Assembly: GCA_949289565.1 (NCBI GenBank)
Contig: CASEOO010000021.1
Coordinates: 1 to 64,000, forward strand
DNA: 64,000 nucleotides
From: an uncultured Bacteroidales bacterium
Lineage (GTDB): Bacteria; Bacteroidota; Bacteroidia; Bacteroidales; UBA932
Direction of reading: 5' to 3'
The notes under the pieces were generated by a model. It was given only the letters and a program-made list of their open reading frames with translations, was not told the origin of the DNA and made no database searches. Below are positions 25,781 to 37,791 of this stretch, piece after piece. The translations under genes and the position numbers were made by a program. Numbering within the stretch: the first letter of the stretch is position 1; every line of letters starts with the position of its first letter.

Positions 25781-26299
25781 ATGAAGTTACCTGAAAATTT
25801 CGATATAGAACAAAGGGCTCAAAGTGCAAAACAGAACTTTCTGGACGGCTATAACTGCTGTCAGGCAGTCCTGCTGGCATTCCAGGACATCTGGGGCACT
25901 GATGAAAAGACGATAGCCACGATTGCTTCAGGCTTCGGAGGAGGCATGGCCAGGATGCGCGAAGTATGCGGCACCGTGTCTGCCATGGGCATGGCCGCAG
26001 GATTCATCTCCCCCGCTATTGTGCCCAAGAACATGGAAGAAAGGACTGCGAACTATGCCTTGGTTCAGGAACTCGCAGGAGAATTCAGGAAGGAAAACGG
26101 AAGCATCATCTGCCGGGAACTTCTCGGACTCGGCAAGAAGACTGAATCAAACAAACAGGACGCCTCTGCGGAAATCGAACCGCCGCGCCCTTCGGACCGG
26201 ACACCGGAATACTACAGGAAACGGCCTTGCCCGGAGCTCGTAGCCTGCTCAGCCAGAATCATTGCCCGGAAGCTTGCTTCTCTCTCTGACGGGCAGTAA
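25781..26299 (+). CDS. C_GCAxxG_C_C family protein
   Basis: A 172-residue member of the C_GCAxxG_C_C family, small proteins with spaced cysteines suspected of redox or metal binding and often found in anaerobes. The conserved pattern is visible: a double Cys in GYNCCQAVLLAF, the core ASGFGGGMARMREVCGTVSAM (a variant of GCAxxG), CRELLG and the C-terminal PCPELVACSARI. No signal peptide or membrane span is present. Its last 41 bases overlap the 3' end of the convergent mltG gene. Family membership is confident; substrate and partner are not known. Confidence 0.88.
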   Translation: MKLPENFDIEQRAQSAKQNFLDGYNCCQAVLLAFQDIWGTDEKTIATIASGFGGGMARMREVCGTVSAMGMAAGFISPAIVPKNMEERTANYALVQELAGEFRKENGSIICRELLGLGKKTESNKQDASAEIEPPRPSDRTPEYYRKRPCPELVACSARIIARKLASLSDGQ

Positions 26300-27314
26300 G
26301 CGCACGTTGGAACTCTCGCGCATTCTTCAGGTGCTCGCTGTATGAAGAGGCGAACCTGTGTGTGCCGTCAAAATCAGGGCTGGCGCAAAAATACAGATAG
26401 CCATGCTCATCTGGATGCAGGACTGCATCAATGCACGCCTTCGGAGGTATATTTATGGGAGCAGGGGGCAGGCCGCGATATTTGTAGGTATTGTATGGGG
26501 AATCCACTTTCAGATGCTTTTTCAGCACCCTGTCGAGAGTGTAGTCGAAGCAGAAACATATCGTAGGGTCAGCCTGCAGCTTCATCCCGCGGTGCAGACG
26601 GTTCAGATAAACGCCTGCTATCATAGGATACTCGGCACTTTGCAAGGTTTCACCGCTCACTATTGAAGCCATCACTGACACTTCCATTGGGGTCAGTCCC
26701 TGAGCCTCAGCCAGAGCCACCCTCTCAGGCGTCCAGAATCGGTCATACTCTTTCTTGAACCTGTCGAAAATCGATTTCACGGACGCTGTCCAGTAGAACT
26801 CGTAAGTGTCGGGCAGAAACATGGCGAAAACATTCTCCGGAGTGAATCCATAACCGGCCAGAAAAGCTGTATCAGCCAGAGCTTCAGCTACTTCAGAAGA
26901 ATCTGCCATCATTTGGACATCAATGCTTTTCGCCAATCGCCCTTTTGTGCGGATAGTGCCTGACAATGCCAGGTTCTGCGGCGTCTGCCAGCCGTTTACA
27001 AGCATCCGCACTGCATATGCGGCAGAGTGTCCGGGAAGAATCTCATATTTACCTGGTTGCAGGCCTGTTTCGAGCCCCATAGCCCTGGCACAGCGCCTCA
27101 GACTGCCTTTTCTGCGCACAGAAGCTCCATCAGCCAAAGAATCGAGCACTGCTCCGGCCTCTGTTCCCGGATATACATACAGGGTATATTCCGTTCTGAA
27201 ATCCGGGGCTTTCCTGTCATAATAATATCTGAGTCCGGCAAAAACACACGCCACTGCCAGCAAGATCACAGTGGCGCATGAAAACAAAATCCACGGCTTC
27301 TTCGTCACCTGCAT
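26259..27314 (-). CDS. mltG: Endolytic murein transglycosylase MltG
   Basis: A 351-residue inner-membrane enzyme that cuts nascent peptidoglycan glycan strands and sets their length. An N-terminal transmembrane helix (about 8-27) precedes a LysM-like segment (YTLYVYPGTEAGAVLDSLADG) and the YceG catalytic domain. Diagnostic motifs are FLPDTYEFYW, MASIVSGET with the catalytic Glu, KLQADPTICF, VDSPYNTYKYRGLPPAPI and a C-terminal YLYFCASPDFDGTHRFASSYSEH. Length is normal. It lies 4 bases after the GH73/LysM lipoprotein gene, so two wall hydrolases share a transcript. Confidence 0.95.
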   Translation of the reverse strand: MQVTKKPWILFSCATVILLAVACVFAGLRYYYDRKAPDFRTEYTLYVYPGTEAGAVLDSLADGASVRRKGSLRRCARAMGLETGLQPGKYEILPGHSAAYAVRMLVNGWQTPQNLALSGTIRTKGRLAKSIDVQMMADSSEVAEALADTAFLAGYGFTPENVFAMFLPDTYEFYWTASVKSIFDRFKKEYDRFWTPERVALAEAQGLTPMEVSVMASIVSGETLQSAEYPMIAGVYLNRLHRGMKLQADPTICFCFDYTLDRVLKKHLKVDSPYNTYKYRGLPPAPINIPPKACIDAVLHPDEHGYLYFCASPDFDGTHRFASSYSEHLKNAREFQRALTARQREKQASGQ

Positions 27315-27318
27315 ATTT

Positions 27319-28383
27319 TCACTTTCTTAAAGTCAACATCTCTCCAGGCAGGAGTTCCCGCTCCTCGTCCATAGAATTCATCTTCATAAGGCTTTTCATC
27401 TTCACTGCATACCTCTGCGCTATATCCCGCAAGCTTTCGCCCCCTTCAGCTACATATTTGTCCACCTGCCTGGCGGCCCTGGACTTTTTGGGCTGCAAAT
27501 ACACCACTGTGCCCGGACTGAGCTCTCCGTCAGCGTCATCAAGGTCATTGTAACGAAGGATTTCTCCAAGAAAGAGGCTGTAATATTTAGCGATGTCAGC
27601 GTATGTCTCGCCTTCTACGGAATATACGAAAGGCACGCCGTTCTGAGAGAACAGCTGGCGTGTCAGGGACAGGTGCATGGTCTTGCCTTGCCTGTCAGAA
27701 ACAGGCACAGGTGCTTCCAGCTCTGACGGTGTCGCCGGCACAGGTGCGTCTTCTGATACGTCATTGGCCGGACGGGAGTTCCCGGAGGCCACCTGAGACT
27801 GGTCCGGGACAGCATTTTTCGAGATTCTCGAGACTTTGTCGAAGCGCGACAGGTCGTATTCCTCTATAAGGTTTATGAGCTTCTGAGGATATGACGGGTC
27901 AGTGGCATAGCCGGCTTTCTTCAAGCCATAGGCCCATGACCTGTAATCTGTGACACGGAAATCGAAAAGAAACTTGTATCTGTCCCTGTATCTGAGGAAA
28001 TCGGAATGGTCCCGGTATGATTCTTCCGGTGTCCGGTATTTTCTGAAGCACTCCCCTTTCCTGTCATCGTCGTAGTAGATTTTCTGTCCAGTCCAGTCAT
28101 GGCATTTTATGCCGAAATGGTTGTTTCCCCTCACTGCCAGTTCAGACAGCCCGTTGCCAGATTCGAGCATGCCCTGCGCCAAGGTGATGCTGGCTGGCAC
28201 GCCGGAACGTTTTCTCTCTGAAACCGCTATCCTGGCATATCTGGCGATGTATTTCTCCTGCGGGCTGTCCCCTGCGCCGAAAAAGACGGAGCCGTCACTG
28301 TCCGATGATAATGTCCTCGCGGCAGGGCCGCACCCTGCCGCCAAGATGGCCAAAGCCAACAGAATCAATATATTTCTTTTCAT
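27319..28383 (-). CDS. Glucosaminidase (GH73-type) lipoprotein with two LysM domains
   Basis: A 354-residue lipoprotein (LAAGC, Cys at residue 18) predicted to cleave peptidoglycan between GlcNAc and MurNAc. The glucosaminidase domain spans about 45-185, with SGVPASITLAQGMLESGNGLSELAVRGNNHFGIKCHDWTG including the catalytic Glu, and the later YRDHSDFLRYRDRYKFLF and YATDPSYPQKLINLIEEY. A Pro/Ser-rich linker is followed by LysM domains at about 245-300 (VEGETYADIAKYYSLFLGEILRYNDL) and 307-354 (AEGGESLRDIAQRYAVKMKSLMKMN). It probably acts at the inner face of the outer membrane in septum or wall turnover. It precedes mltG by 4 bases. Confidence 0.92.
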   Translation of the reverse strand: MKRNILILLALAILAAGCGPAARTLSSDSDGSVFFGAGDSPQEKYIARYARIAVSERKRSGVPASITLAQGMLESGNGLSELAVRGNNHFGIKCHDWTGQKIYYDDDRKGECFRKYRTPEESYRDHSDFLRYRDRYKFLFDFRVTDYRSWAYGLKKAGYATDPSYPQKLINLIEEYDLSRFDKVSRISKNAVPDQSQVASGNSRPANDVSEDAPVPATPSELEAPVPVSDRQGKTMHLSLTRQLFSQNGVPFVYSVEGETYADIAKYYSLFLGEILRYNDLDDADGELSPGTVVYLQPKKSRAARQVDKYVAEGGESLRDIAQRYAVKMKSLMKMNSMDEERELLPGEMLTLRK

Positions 28384-28417
28384 CTTTCTGAGTTAACATC
28401 AATATCCTCTCTATTTG

Positions 28418-28449
28418 CAAGGATACAGAATTCTGGTAAAGTTACGCAA
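28418..28449 (-). promoter_or_regulatory. Possible promoter for the glucosaminidase/mltG pair
   Basis: On the minus strand TTG at 28449-28447 and TATCCTTG at 28425-28418 (seven of eight) are spaced by 21 bases, giving a start near 28410 and a leader of about 27 bases. The spacing is slightly long. Confidence 0.35.
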
Positions 28450-29379
28450 TTATTCGAACTTCTTCAGCGGAATATCTATCACCATGCCGTCATGGCAGAG
28501 TATTGCTTCGGGGAATATTTCCTTGATTTCATCGAGGAAAAAGGACGCATCCGGAAAACGTGAGGAATAATGTCCTACTGCCAGCTTTCTGGCACCCGAC
28601 TGCAAGGCACACTCAGCCGCCTGCCTGGTGGTGGAATGGAAAGTAGCCTGCGCCAATGTCTCATACCCGCATGGAAATGTTGCCTCATGATACAACAGGT
28701 CCACTCCTTTCACCCATTCCGAGAGTTCCGGGAATGGTGCAGTATCGCTGCAATAAGCAAAACTGCGAGGCTCGTAAGGCTGATAGGCCGCCTCGGTGTT
28801 CAGAATGACAGTTCCGTCTTCCCTGACCACATCTTCACCTCTTTTCAGAGTGCCTATTTCAGCCAGGCTGAGTCCGAACTGCGATATGGCATCTTTCCGG
28901 ACGTTTTTCATAGGGGTCTTTTCCCTGAAAAGATAGCCGTATGTCTCTATCCTGTGGTTGAGAGGGAAGGCCGTCACGTCAAGGCTTCTGGTCTCAAAAA
29001 TTTTCACTGGAGCATCTGCAGAAACTGCATGATGCACCGGCTCGAATTTGAAGCCGTCCCCGAATGATGCCATGAAGTCAGAAAGTGCCTTCCGGAATGC
29101 TTCCGGAGCATAAATGTGAAGAGGGGCCGTCCTGCCAAGCATGCTCATCGTGGAGAGCAGGCCGAATATGCCGAAGACATGGTCTCCGTGGAGATGTGAA
29201 ATGAATACGGTGTCCAGCTTCAGTATGGACAGACGCTGCCGCCGAATCTGCATCTGCACGCCTTCTCCGCAGTCAATCAAAAACAAGCGCCCCCGTACAT
29301 CCAGTACTTGGGCGCTTGGATATCTGTTTACCATAGGCAGGGCAGAAGCCGTGCCCAGAATATTCAGAGTGAAGTTCAT
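28450..29379 (-). CDS. rnz: Ribonuclease Z
   Basis: A metallo-beta-lactamase-fold endonuclease that trims the 3' ends of tRNA precursors. The open frame extends to 29541, but the N-terminal 54 codons read through the 3' end of rpsA and look non-coding; the ATG at 29379 gives MNFTLNILGTASALP, the usual RNase Z opening, and a normal length of 309 residues. Zinc ligands are in SHLHGDHVFG (H62, H64, D66, H67), FAYCSDTAPFPEL and LAVGHYSSRF; HEATF is also conserved. The gene starts 10 bases after the rpsA stop, so it is cotranscribed with ribosomal protein S1. Confidence 0.95.
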   Translation of the reverse strand: MNFTLNILGTASALPMVNRYPSAQVLDVRGRLFLIDCGEGVQMQIRRQRLSILKLDTVFISHLHGDHVFGIFGLLSTMSMLGRTAPLHIYAPEAFRKALSDFMASFGDGFKFEPVHHAVSADAPVKIFETRSLDVTAFPLNHRIETYGYLFREKTPMKNVRKDAISQFGLSLAEIGTLKRGEDVVREDGTVILNTEAAYQPYEPRSFAYCSDTAPFPELSEWVKGVDLLYHEATFPCGYETLAQATFHSTTRQAAECALQSGARKLAVGHYSSRFPDASFFLDEIKEIFPEAILCHDGMVIDIPLKKFE

Positions 29380-29389
29380 TCCACCGGAA

Positions 29390-31246
29390 TTACTCGCCTT
29401 TTTCAAGTTTAGACTTGAGAGCGGCAAGCTCGGAGATGTCTCCGAGAGTAGTCTTCTCGATGTTCGAATTGATCTTCTTGACAGCTTTCTTGGTGCTGTC
29501 TGATTCGCTTGCAGGTCTTTCAGACTTGGCTGGCTCAGCATAGGTCTTCACATGTGAAAGGCCCACTTTCCTGGTACTGCGCTTCAAGTCAGTAACCTTG
29601 AATGCGATCTCGTCTCCTGCGGCTGGCATAGAACCGTCTTCTTTCACGAGTTCTTTTGCCGGGCAGAATCCTTCGATATCTTCGCCGAGGGATACCACAG
29701 CACCCTTGTCTGAAACGCTGTCTATCTTCAGTGTATGCACTGTTCCAGGACGGTAAGTAGACTCGATGCCCTCCCATGGGTTAGGCAGAAGCTGCTTGTG
29801 GCCGAGGCTGAGTTTGTGGTTCTCCTCGTCAAAGTCGAGAATGACTACCTCGATCTTGTCGCCCGGCTGAACCATCTCTGACGGATGCTTGATCTTAGTC
29901 CATGAAAGGTCGCTGATGTGAACCAGGCCTTCGATGCCTTCTTCAAGCTCTGCAAATACGCCGAAGTTAGTCACGTTGCGGACAGTGGCAGTGTGTTTTG
30001 AGCCTACAGGATATTTCTCGCGGATGTTCTCCCATGGATTAGGGATGAGCTGCTTGAGACCGAGAGACATCTTCTTTTCGTCCCTGTCGAGAGTCAGAAT
30101 CTGAGCCTCCACTTCGTCTCCTACTTTCAGGAAGTCCTGAGCTACGCGGAGTCTTGGAGACCATGACATTTCAGATACATGGATAAGGCCTTCCACTCCT
30201 GGCTCGATCTCAACGAATGCACCGTAGTCAGCGATGAGAACGACTTTCCCTTTCACCTTGTCGCCTACCTTGAGGTTTGGATCGAGGGCTGACCATGGAT
30301 GCGGAGTGAGCTGTTTCAGGCCGAGAGCGATTCTCTTCTTGGCCTCGTCGAAGTCGAGGATAACGACATTGATCTTCTGGTCGAGATGAACGACTTCCTC
30401 CGGATGGTTGATCCTGCCCCATGAAAGGTCTGTGATATGGATGAGTCCGTCCACACCGCCCAGGTCAACGAATACACCATAGCCTGTGATGTTCTTGACA
30501 GTTCCTTCGAGAACCTGTCCTTTTTCGAGCTTGCCGATGATCTGCATCTTCTGCTGCTCGAGCTCTGCCTCGATAAGAGCCTTGTGGGATACCACCACAT
30601 TCCTGAACTCCTGGTTGATCTTGACGATCTTGAAATCCATGGTAGTGTCCACGTACTGGTCGTAGTCCCTGATAGGCTTGACATCTATCTGAGAACCTGG
30701 GAGGAATGCCTCGATACCGAAGATATCGACGATCATGCCGCCCTTTGTACGGGTCTTCACATATCCCTTCACAATTTCGCCTGCATTGTATGCGGCGTTC
30801 ACCATATCCCAAGAACGGAGGGCGCGTGCTTTCTTATGAGAAAGAACGAGCTGGCCCTTCTTGTCCTCAGCTGTCTCCACGAACACTTCGACTTTGTCGC
30901 CGACCTTCAGGTCAGGGTTGTAACGGAACTCGGGAGCAGGGATGACACCTTCGCTCTTGTAGCCGATGTTCACGATCACTTCCCTCTTGCTGATGGATGT
31001 GACAACACCTTCGACCACCTCGTTCTCCACTACCTTGGAGAGAGTCTGGTCGTACATTTCTTTCATTTGCTTCTTCTCTTCTTCGGAAACGCTTTTTCCT
31101 TCGAAGGCATCCCAGTCAAACTGGTCCGGGTCGACAGACGCATTCAGGACTGTCTTGGTTTCTTCTGCAGCCGGAGCCGCATTGACCTCGGCAGCCTGCG
31201 CTGCCTCAGGAGCGGTCTCCACTGTCACTGTTTTGTTTTCTTCCAT
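29390..31246 (-). CDS. rpsA: 30S ribosomal protein S1
   Basis: A 618-residue protein that brings mRNA to the 30S subunit, important in Bacteroidetes where Shine-Dalgarno sequences are rare. An acidic, Ala-rich N terminus (residues 1-50) is followed by six S1 (OB-fold) repeats. Repeats three to five have the typical GxVxxIxxYGxFVxL, GLIHxSxxSW and KxSLGxKQLxPxPW pattern (TGYGVFVDLGGVDGLIHITDLSWGRI; LIADYGAFVEIEPGVEGLIHVSEMSW; VTNFGVFAELEEGIEGLVHISDLSW). The final repeat is more divergent and a basic tail follows. Length is usual for the phylum. Confidence 0.97.
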   Translation of the reverse strand: MEENKTVTVETAPEAAQAAEVNAAPAAEETKTVLNASVDPDQFDWDAFEGKSVSEEEKKQMKEMYDQTLSKVVENEVVEGVVTSISKREVIVNIGYKSEGVIPAPEFRYNPDLKVGDKVEVFVETAEDKKGQLVLSHKKARALRSWDMVNAAYNAGEIVKGYVKTRTKGGMIVDIFGIEAFLPGSQIDVKPIRDYDQYVDTTMDFKIVKINQEFRNVVVSHKALIEAELEQQKMQIIGKLEKGQVLEGTVKNITGYGVFVDLGGVDGLIHITDLSWGRINHPEEVVHLDQKINVVILDFDEAKKRIALGLKQLTPHPWSALDPNLKVGDKVKGKVVLIADYGAFVEIEPGVEGLIHVSEMSWSPRLRVAQDFLKVGDEVEAQILTLDRDEKKMSLGLKQLIPNPWENIREKYPVGSKHTATVRNVTNFGVFAELEEGIEGLVHISDLSWTKIKHPSEMVQPGDKIEVVILDFDEENHKLSLGHKQLLPNPWEGIESTYRPGTVHTLKIDSVSDKGAVVSLGEDIEGFCPAKELVKEDGSMPAAGDEIAFKVTDLKRSTRKVGLSHVKTYAEPAKSERPASESDSTKKAVKKINSNIEKTTLGDISELAALKSKLEKGE

Positions 31247-31312
31247 TGCAATAATTAAAACAAACTAGCGGGTTAAACATTATCTCTGTGCCTGGCCGCC
31301 GACGGCAAAATT

Positions 31313-31337
31313 GCCCGCCTCCGGTCAAAAGGCGGGC
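31313..31337 (-). terminator. Terminator after corA
   Basis: GCCCGCCT and AGGCGGGC form a perfect 8-bp stem with a 9-base loop, followed on the minus strand by AATTTTGCC. It separates corA from the rpsA-rnz operon. Confidence 0.6.
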
Positions 31338-31383
31338 AAAAATATGTATAATTTTCGGATTTTCAAAAACTTTTACGATTTTT

Positions 31384-32334
31384 CTACAGCATCTTCCGTT
31401 TGCGGAAAATCAGCAGGATGACGCTGAAAGACAGGAGCATGAGCACGAGGACGATGACGAAATCCCACCACGTCCCGGTGATAGGCAGCTTCAGGTTCAT
31501 GCCGAAAAATCCGGTAATCAGTGTCGGAGGCATGAAAAGCAGGGAGACCAGAGTGAAAATCTTCATGATCTTGTTCTGGTCCAGATTGATAAGACCCACT
31601 ACCGTATTCTGCAGATATTCAAGCCTTTCAAAACCGAAATTCGTGTGGTTGATCAGGGATGAAATATCCTTCAGCAGGACATTCATTTTAGGCTGGAGCG
31701 AGTGCGGATACTTGTTGCTCTTCAGCAGGCTGGATATGACACGCTGCTTGTCGACGATATTCTCACGCACCAGCATGGTGTTCTCCTGAAGCTGGTTGAT
31801 ATCCAGAAGGAACTCCTCGTTTATATCCTCGCCCAGGCTGACCTTTCTGTTGAACTGCTCTATCTCTTTAGACATCAGCTCGATCATGTCAGCGTCCAGG
31901 TCAATTCGCTGTTCCAGTATGCTCACGAAAACAATGTAGCCTGTCGGATAGAATTTCGGGAAAGCGAGAAGACGTCTCTGCAGGTCAGTGAAGCTGCGCA
32001 GCGGACATTCCCTGAGTGTCACCAGCACGCCGCTGTCCGTAAGGATGAAAGACACGGTCTCCATCGAATACTCTTCCGGGCCAGGAATCAGGAAGTTCGT
32101 GTTCGCAAATATAGCTGTATCCGTTTCCGAAAAACGTGATGAACTCTCAATCTCCTCCGCCTGCGCACGGCTCTGAATGGTAGTGCCCACAAAACTCTCC
32201 GTAGCCCTTTTTTCCTCGCCGGAAGGAGCGAAAAGATCTATCCATACCACCATATCTGGAGTGAGCTGCGAGAAGACTGCCGCAGACTGCGACATTTCCA
32301 TCTGGCCGTTTGATTTGTAGAAAACCTCGATCAT
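31384..32334 (-). CDS. corA: CorA-type magnesium/divalent cation transporter
   Basis: A 316-residue inner-membrane channel of the CorA family. The soluble N-terminal funnel is followed by a long helix and two C-terminal transmembrane segments (IFTLVSLLFMPPTLITGFFGMNL and WWDFVIVLVLMLLSFSVILLIF). The signature GMN at the periplasmic mouth is present (FFGMNLKLPITGT), as is a basic C-terminal tail (RKRKML). It is transcribed alone from a clear promoter to a terminator. CorA homologues carry mainly magnesium; some carry cobalt, nickel or zinc, which the sequence does not decide. Confidence 0.93.
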   Translation of the reverse strand: MIEVFYKSNGQMEMSQSAAVFSQLTPDMVVWIDLFAPSGEEKRATESFVGTTIQSRAQAEEIESSSRFSETDTAIFANTNFLIPGPEEYSMETVSFILTDSGVLVTLRECPLRSFTDLQRRLLAFPKFYPTGYIVFVSILEQRIDLDADMIELMSKEIEQFNRKVSLGEDINEEFLLDINQLQENTMLVRENIVDKQRVISSLLKSNKYPHSLQPKMNVLLKDISSLINHTNFGFERLEYLQNTVVGLINLDQNKIMKIFTLVSLLFMPPTLITGFFGMNLKLPITGTWWDFVIVLVLMLLSFSVILLIFRKRKML

Positions 32335-32411
32335 CTTCCTTTCCGTTTAGTTCCGGCACAGAGGGTCGGAAAATTACACTTCGGCATGACACCGCCCTGC
32401 AAACAAGTCTG

Positions 32412-32442
32412 CAAAAGTAAGTTTTTTTCAGTCTAATGCCAA
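32412..32442 (-). promoter_or_regulatory. Promoter for corA
   Basis: On the minus strand TTTGG with TTG at 32442-32440 is followed after 20 bases by TACTTTTG at 32419-32412, a perfect -7 element. The predicted leader before the corA start at 32334 is about 70 bases. Confidence 0.6.
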
Positions 32443-32533
32443 ATAAACTTTCGCAGTTCATCATGAGGCGGCCATCAAAAGGCCGGCAGAAAACAGCAAA
32501 AATCTTAAAAAGAAAAATCCGAAAAAATGAAAA

Positions 32534-33085
32534 TCACCAGATGAACGGGCGCAGACCGATAAATATCAGCACAATGCCTCCGGCAATTCTCGCGGCATTG
32601 CCGAAAATCCTTCCTGATGCAGAACCGAGGGTGATGCCAAGGGATGAGGCCAGCACAGTGACGACCAGAGTCAGCCCCGTGACCAGCAATGCATCCGGAC
32701 ATTCCGTATCTCCCATGGCCAGGGACACCCCTACAGCTATCGCGTCCACGCTCGTGGCCGCAGCCGCCAATATAAGATTCCTGAATCCTGACAGATTTAC
32801 CGAATCAGACACGTTCCTGACACCGGCGGCAATCATGGAAATTCCGAGATAAGACAGCACGGCCAATGCAATATATGGAGCCGCCTTGCTGATATAGGCA
32901 ACAATAGAATATCCTGAAATCCATCCGGCAAACAGACATGCCGCCTGCACTGCACCGAAAACAGCGGCCACCTGCAAAGTCTTCCAAGGACTCACCCGCC
33001 CCAAAGTCACGCTGCCGCCCATGGACACCACAAAAGAATCTGCACTCAACGACAGGGCCAGAAGCACGATTTCAACAAAACTCAT
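32534..33085 (-). CDS. mntP: Manganese efflux pump MntP
   Basis: A 183-residue inner-membrane protein with six predicted helices that exports manganese. The two inverted halves carry the conserved Asp motifs LSADSFVVSMGGSV in TM1 and ATSVDAIAVGVSLAM in TM4, both needed in the family. The ATG at 33085 (MSFVEIVLL) is preferred over a TTG two codons upstream. It starts 12 bases after the recR stop and ends that operon. No manganese riboswitch is visible, which is expected because the gene is internal to an operon. Confidence 0.93.
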   Translation of the reverse strand: MSFVEIVLLALSLSADSFVVSMGGSVTLGRVSPWKTLQVAAVFGAVQAACLFAGWISGYSIVAYISKAAPYIALAVLSYLGISMIAAGVRNVSDSVNLSGFRNLILAAAATSVDAIAVGVSLAMGDTECPDALLVTGLTLVVTVLASSLGITLGSASGRIFGNAARIAGGIVLIFIGLRPFIW

Positions 33086-33097
33086 AGACAAGGCTTT

Positions 33098-33733
33098 TCA
33101 AGGTTTGAAAATCTGACGATTGGCGATGGAACGTCCCAAGGTCAGTTCATCGGCATAGTCCAGGTCATCTCCGAAACCGAGGCCTCTGGCCAATGCCGAC
33201 ACTTTAATATGGTAAGGCGCCAACTTCCTGTAAATGTAAAATTCAGTAGTTTCACCCTCGACATCTCCGCTCAAGGCAAAGATCACCTCGACATCCTCAG
33301 GCGGAAATTCAGATGCCAGAGACGAGACCCTGGCCGTCAGTTCGTCTATGGTCAGGTCGGATGGACCTGTGCCGTCGATGGGAGAGATGATGCCTCCCAG
33401 CACATGATACACCCCGGTATACTGTCTGGTCTTCTCTATGCTCATCACATCCTGGACACTTTCGACTACGCAGATGGTCTTGCGGTCTCTTTTGGCATCC
33501 GAGCAAATGCCGCAAATATCACCGTCCGAAATCATCCGGCATACCGAGCAATATTTCACTTCATTTCTGAGCCTGTCTATGGACGAAGTGAAATGACGGA
33601 CATTCTCCACCGGCTGCCGAAGCAGATGAAGAGCCAGCTTCAAGGCGCTCCTCCGACCTACTCCAGGGAGAGTTCCTATCGACTCCACAGCATCCTGGAG
33701 CAGTTTTGAAGGATATTTGTCACTGTTCATCAT
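33098..33733 (-). CDS. recR: Recombination protein RecR
   Basis: A 211-residue DNA clamp of the RecFOR pathway. It has the helix-hairpin-helix SIGTLPGVGRRSALKLALHLL, the four-Cys zinc finger CSVCRMISDGDICGICSD, the Toprim domain (ICVVESVQDVMSIEKTRQYTGVYHVLGGIISPIDG) and the C-terminal ALARGLGFGDDLDYADELTLGRSI. Length is normal. The 5' end overlaps the 3' end of the ATPase gene by 14 bases, suggesting translational coupling. Confidence 0.97.
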   Translation of the reverse strand: MMNSDKYPSKLLQDAVESIGTLPGVGRRSALKLALHLLRQPVENVRHFTSSIDRLRNEVKYCSVCRMISDGDICGICSDAKRDRKTICVVESVQDVMSIEKTRQYTGVYHVLGGIISPIDGTGPSDLTIDELTARVSSLASEFPPEDVEVIFALSGDVEGETTEFYIYRKLAPYHIKVSALARGLGFGDDLDYADELTLGRSIANRQIFKP

Positions 33734-34580
33734 ATCTCACCAATTTTTTCATATGATAGCATGAAAGAGCTTCAATCGGCGAAGATATGAATTTTCTGAA
33801 AACAATGTTGAAATCACGGCCTATGTTTTCTAGCCATTTGCTGCAGGCCATCCCTATAGAACCGGCCACTCCCACATCCAGAGTTTCTTCGCCACGTCTG
33901 TACGTAAGAAGCGACCTGGTGACAAAGGCTGTGAGATTTTCGATGACGATTGAACGGCAATACTCATCTCGGCCAGCCTCGCTTATAATGAACGGAGCAA
34001 AAGATGCCAGGAAGCCAGCAGGATTCGGACTTTTGTACACGCCGTTGACTATGTCAGGGTAATCAAGCCGGTACTGCTTTTTGAATTCTGACGCCACAGC
34101 CTGCGGCGTCAGATTCTTTATATAGTCGGCCAGGAAACGGCGTCCCAAGGAGGCTCCCCCGCCTTCATCTCCGAGGACATAGCCCCCAGGACGTACATTT
34201 GCAGTTATTCCATGTCCATCATAGCTGCAGCTGTTCGAGCCTGTGCCCAGGATGGCGACAATGCCAGGGCTGTCTCCCCACAATGCTCTGGACGCCGCCA
34301 GAAGGTCGGATGCGCACTCCACGGAAGCACCGTGGAAATGTGTGCGCAGTATTTCCGCCATCATTTCTTTCTGCGCATCGGACACCAGCCCGGCTCCATA
34401 GAAAAAGATGGAGATATCCTGGCCTGACGCACTCCCGCCTATTTCACGTGCCGCGCAGGCCGCTATCGAGGAGATGTCTTCATAGGACATCACGGAAAAA
34501 TTGATTCCCTTGGTCCTGATGCGCAGTCCGTCAGCCATCCAGTCAGTCTTGGAGGCTCCGCTTTCAGCTATGACAGTCAT
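33720..34580 (-). CDS. BadF/BadG/BcrA/BcrD-type ATPase, GlcNAc-kinase-like
   Basis: A 286-residue ASKHA-fold protein close to N-acetylglucosamine kinases. The phosphate-binding loop is at the N terminus (AESGASKTDWM), the second loop is AILGTGSNSCSYDG, and GGYVLGDEGGGASLGRRFLADYI is the typical substrate/ATP segment. The adenosine motif is VGVAGSIGMA near the C terminus. It is cytoplasmic. It lies 6 bases after a GH2 beta-galactosidase gene and near a GH20 hexosaminidase, so phosphorylating GlcNAc freed from host-type glycans fits well. The exact sugar is inference. Confidence 0.85.
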   Translation of the reverse strand: MTVIAESGASKTDWMADGLRIRTKGINFSVMSYEDISSIAACAAREIGGSASGQDISIFFYGAGLVSDAQKEMMAEILRTHFHGASVECASDLLAASRALWGDSPGIVAILGTGSNSCSYDGHGITANVRPGGYVLGDEGGGASLGRRFLADYIKNLTPQAVASEFKKQYRLDYPDIVNGVYKSPNPAGFLASFAPFIISEAGRDEYCRSIVIENLTAFVTRSLLTYRRGEETLDVGVAGSIGMACSKWLENIGRDFNIVFRKFISSPIEALSCYHMKKLVRYDEQ

Positions 34581-34586
34581 ATTGAA

Positions 34587-37784
<3,198 letters not shown>

Positions 37785-37791
37785 TTAATAA

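Noticed and set aside
29380..29541. N-terminal extension of ribonuclease Z
   Set aside because: It reads through the 3' end of rpsA in another frame and resembles no RNase Z; the ATG at 29379 gives the standard N terminus.
30437..31258. A 273-codon plus-strand frame opposite rpsA
   Set aside because: Antisense shadow of a highly conserved ribosomal protein gene; no start context or protein signature of its own.
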